Source of the DNA: CAZFIM01 sp964519615
Lineage (GTDB): Bacteria; Chloroflexota; Dehalococcoidia; GIF9; UBA5629
DNA: 6,848 nucleotides
Direction: 5' to 3'
Assembly (NCBI GenBank): GCA_964519615.1
Contig: CAZFIM010000103.1
Span: forward strand, 1-6,848
Positions within the stretch are counted from its first letter, which is position 1; the number at the start of each line of letters is the position of its first letter. Below, in pieces: positions 5,315 to 6,848 of the stretch. The notes beneath the pieces are model-generated. The model did no database searches, was not told the origin of the DNA, and worked only from the letters and a program-made list of their open reading frames with translations. The position numbers and the translations under genes are program-made.

Positions 5315-5366
5315 GCAAACGATTTTTCGCTGAACTTAGATATAGATGAAAAGGAGGATTATTTAC

Positions 5367-6176
5367 ATGAAAAGACATTACAGTATTCTTTTAAGCCTGA
5401 CTGCCGCCATTGTGGTTATTGGCACTATTCTGGGCGGCTGTGCTCTTGGCGATAGAGCGTATGCTACACCGTCAGGGAAAATCACTCTGCCGGCGAGCTC
5501 ACCGGCAGCCGCATCGGACACCCAGCTGCAAGGCATATGGGTCAGCGGCATCGGGGAAATAAGCGTTACTCCTGATTTGGCCACGCTCTGGTTGGGAATA
5601 GAAGCCCAAAAGCCTACCGTGAAGGAAGCGCAGGAAGAAGCAACGCGGGCGATGGAAAAGGTAATGGCCGCACTGAAAAAAAGCGGTATAGCCGAAAAGG
5701 ATATTCAGACGGCGTACTTCAGCATTTATCAAAGAACATATTGGGATGACGATAAACAGAAGGAAGAGCCCGTCGGATTTCAGGTCACAAACCAGGTCAT
5801 TGCTAAAATCAGAAATATTAAAGATATCGGCACAATCATCGATTCCGTTGCCGCCGCAGGTGGTGACAATACCCGTATAAATAACTTGAATTTTTCCGTA
5901 GAAGAACCCGCCAGGTACTACGATGAAGCCAGAGCAAAAGCTATGGAAGCAGCCCGTCATAAAGCGGAACAACTGGCACAGCTTGCCGGTGTCACTCTCG
6001 GTCAGGCCACCTACATAGCTGAGAGCTCTAATCCCGTATATCCCATGGCGTATGATATGGTACCTAACGTGCGTATGTCTATGGGTGGTGCCCCCGAGGC
6101 GGCAGTTTCAACCTCGATAAGTCCCGGGCAGGTTGATATTACGCTGACTATCCAGATGGCATACACTACAAACTGA
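5367..6176 (+). CDS. SIMPL-domain (DUF541) lipoprotein
   Basis: Exported protein of 269 residues. The N-terminus has a short basic end (KRH), a hydrophobic stretch (about 6-22) and a lipobox LGGC with the lipidated cysteine at C25, so it is probably anchored to the outer face of the membrane. A low-complexity Ala/Ser/Pro linker (30-55) follows. The SIMPL/DUF541 domain covers about 57-269, beginning GIWVSGIGEISVTPDLATLWL and including VTNQVIAKIRNIKDIGTIID and a conserved helix EARAKAMEAARHKAEQLA; it ends with a beta strand. The family includes YggE of E. coli, linked to oxidative and envelope stress; its biochemistry is poorly known. An upstream in-frame ATG at 5346 is rejected because it overlaps the Shine-Dalgarno AAAAGGAGG (5349-5357), which serves the ATG at 5367. 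The promoter is of ECF type, shared with the next gene. Confidence 0.9.
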   Translation: MKRHYSILLSLTAAIVVIGTILGGCALGDRAYATPSGKITLPASSPAAASDTQLQGIWVSGIGEISVTPDLATLWLGIEAQKPTVKEAQEEATRAMEKVMAALKKSGIAEKDIQTAYFSIYQRTYWDDDKQKEEPVGFQVTNQVIAKIRNIKDIGTIIDSVAAAGGDNTRINNLNFSVEEPARYYDEARAKAMEAARHKAEQLAQLAGVTLGQATYIAESSNPVYPMAYDMVPNVRMSMGGAPEAAVSTSISPGQVDITLTIQMAYTTN

Positions 6177-6203
6177 AGAGAAGGCACACACAGCCCTTTC
6201 AAT

Positions 6204-6259
6204 ATCCGGACATGGCCTCTTCCCTGCCGGAGGTAGGCCATGTCCGGATTATATTTTAG
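6204..6259 (+). terminator. Strong hairpin terminator after the SIMPL gene
   Basis: Perfect 15-bp inverted repeat: ATCCGGACATGGCCT (6204-6218) and its complement at 6235-6249, with a 16-nt loop, followed by TTATATTTTA. It lies 27 nt after the stop codon. The T-tract is interrupted by A's, but the long GC-rich stem makes termination likely. It separates the SIMPL transcript from the sigma gene, which has its own promoter. Confidence 0.75.
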
Positions 6260-6277
6260 TTACGGAGTAAATGTGCT

Positions 6278-6353
6278 CCGCTATTGCGGTTTATAGTCCC
6301 ATATGATATTTTATCTGACGATACCATTGTCCGGAGAACAAGGGGAATAGCGG
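6278..6353 (+). repeat. Long-range inverted repeat upstream of the sigma gene
   Basis: CCGCTATT (6278-6285) and AATAGCGG (6346-6353) are perfect 8-bp inverted arms 60 nt apart, between the terminator and the ECF promoter. A separate small dyad, CGGAG/CTCCG, sits at 6263-6280. No gene is present in the 6260-6392 stretch. These may bind a regulator upstream of the promoter or be incidental. Confidence 0.3.
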
Positions 6354-6392
6354 TAGACAACAGCAATAATAATCCGGCGTTTACGGAAGAGA

Positions 6393-6423
6393 ATGAACTT
6401 TTCAGCCGTTAAACGTCTATAAT
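6393..6423 (+). promoter_or_regulatory. ECF-sigma-type promoter of the sigma factor gene (autoregulation)
   Basis: ATGAACTTTT as -35 (GAAC at 6395-6398) and CGTCTATA as -10 (6414-6421), with 15 nt between GAAC and CGTC. It is a near copy of the element at 5201. Predicted start is around 6427, giving a leader of only about 17 nt before the sigma gene ATG. TATAAT-like bases within CGTCTATAAT might also allow some housekeeping transcription. Confidence 0.65.
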
Positions 6424-6443
6424 TAGTATGAAACAGGAATAAT

Positions 6444-6848
6444 ATGCCGGAAAAAAAAGAACCATGGCAGCAGGGCGATGTGGCAGCTTTCGAGATGCTG
6501 TTTAGACAGTATGAGAAACTGGTCTTCCGGACCGCTTTTCTCATTACAGGCAATAAGGATGAAGCAGAGGATATTCTGCAAGAAGTATTTATCGCTGTGT
6601 GGAAATCCCGACACACCTTCGATCCGCAGAAAGCAAAACTTTCCACATGGCTGCACCGGATTACGGTTAACCGGTGTACAAGAGAGCACCGGCGCAAACG
6701 GCCTGTCGCCCTATCGCTGGAAGAAACAGGATTCGATTTGCCGGATATGAGCAATCACGCACATCCGGAAGATATTTTGATTAACAAGATGGAATACGAG
6801 CGGCTGCTAAAAGCTATGGAAGCACTGGATAACAGACATCGCTCAGTG
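6444..6848 (+). CDS. ECF-family RNA polymerase sigma factor, C-terminus cut off by window edge
   Basis: The first 135 residues of a sigma-70 family ECF factor, which directs RNA polymerase to a specific promoter class. Region 2 spans about 14-85: AFEMLFRQYEKLVFRTAF (2.1), DEAEDILQEVFIAVW (2.2, core binding) and FDPQKAKLSTWLHRITVNRC (2.3-2.4, -10 recognition). After an acidic linker (91-110), region 4 begins at YERLLKAMEALDNRHRSV; its helix-turn-helix is beyond the window. About 50 residues should be missing. The ATG at 6444 has AGGA five nt upstream. An earlier ATG at 6428 opens only a four-codon frame that ends one nt before this start. Codons 3-5 contain eight A's in a row. Any anti-sigma factor would lie to the right, out of view. 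Its target promoter is probably the shared motif at 5201 and 6393. Confidence 0.93.
   Translation, partial: MPEKKEPWQQGDVAAFEMLFRQYEKLVFRTAFLITGNKDEAEDILQEVFIAVWKSRHTFDPQKAKLSTWLHRITVNRCTREHRRKRPVALSLEETGFDLPDMSNHAHPEDILINKMEYERLLKAMEALDNRHRSV

Larger units (their letters stand above)
5031..5345. other. Divergent intergenic region between the PerR-like gene and the SIMPL lipoprotein gene
   Basis: No full gene is seen here. It holds the -35 side of the regulator promoter, the distal minus-strand promoter, the ECF-type promoter facing right, and a short reading frame with a strong ribosome binding site. ATTGACCGG occurs in opposite orientation at 5023-5031 (minus, the regulator -35) and 5261-5269 (plus), followed on plus by TAATAA after 18 nt. 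The plus copy may be a second, housekeeping promoter for the lipoprotein gene. Confidence 0.6.

Noticed and set aside
5499..5972. 157-codon minus-strand frame opposite the SIMPL gene
   Set aside because: Antisense to a clear DUF541 domain, with no start signal; not a gene.

Overview
The window carries two blocks that face away from each other across a gap of about 300 nt. Everything left of about 5.0 kb is read on the minus strand: a Fur/PerR-family regulator, then a run of five genes for iron-sulfur assembly and for handling of oxygen or nitric oxide. Everything right of about 5.2 kb is read on the plus strand: a SIMPL-domain (DUF541) lipoprotein and an ECF sigma factor. The gene content suggests an anaerobic bacterium that meets occasional oxygen, peroxide or NO. 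The clues are a flavodiiron protein, a flavin reductase-rubredoxin fusion as known from Moorella, a two-gene SufC/SufB (SMS-like) assembly system, a rubrerythrin-like diiron protein and a PerR-type sensor. Clear Shine-Dalgarno sites and TTGACA/TATAAT-like promoters fit a Clostridia-like Firmicute or a Chloroflexota (Dehalococcoidia-like) genome. I cannot decide between them without a database search.

Minus-strand block, in order of transcription: perR-like regulator (4967-4581), a 443-nt gap, a ferritin-like/rubrerythrin-like protein (4137-3604), sufC (3590-2841), sufB (2853-1618, overlapping sufC by 13 nt), hrb (1564-863) and fprA (773 to the window edge, incomplete). The gaps from the ferritin-like gene to hrb are 13, -13 and 53 nt, so these genes read as one operon. 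fprA follows after 89 nt, with a small hairpin in the gap. A working model (inference): the regulator senses peroxide or metal, the diiron protein removes peroxide or handles iron, SufC-SufB rebuilds damaged Fe-S clusters, and Hrb passes NAD(P)H electrons to FprA, which reduces O2 or NO.

Plus-strand block: the SIMPL lipoprotein gene (5367-6176) ends at a strong hairpin terminator (6204-6259), and the ECF sigma gene starts at 6444 and runs off the right edge. Both genes have the same unusual promoter upstream: ATGAAC[C/T]TTT, then CGTCTATA, with exactly 15 nt between GAAC and CGTC in both copies. This looks like an ECF -35/-10 pair. It suggests that the sigma factor drives its own gene and the lipoprotein gene, forming a small envelope-stress regulon.

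No rRNA, tRNA, CRISPR array, insertion sequence or attachment site was seen. The most interesting points are the paired ECF promoters, the linkage of a minimal SufCB system to an O2/NO defence cassette, and a run of nine G's encoding the Walker A glycines of SufC.
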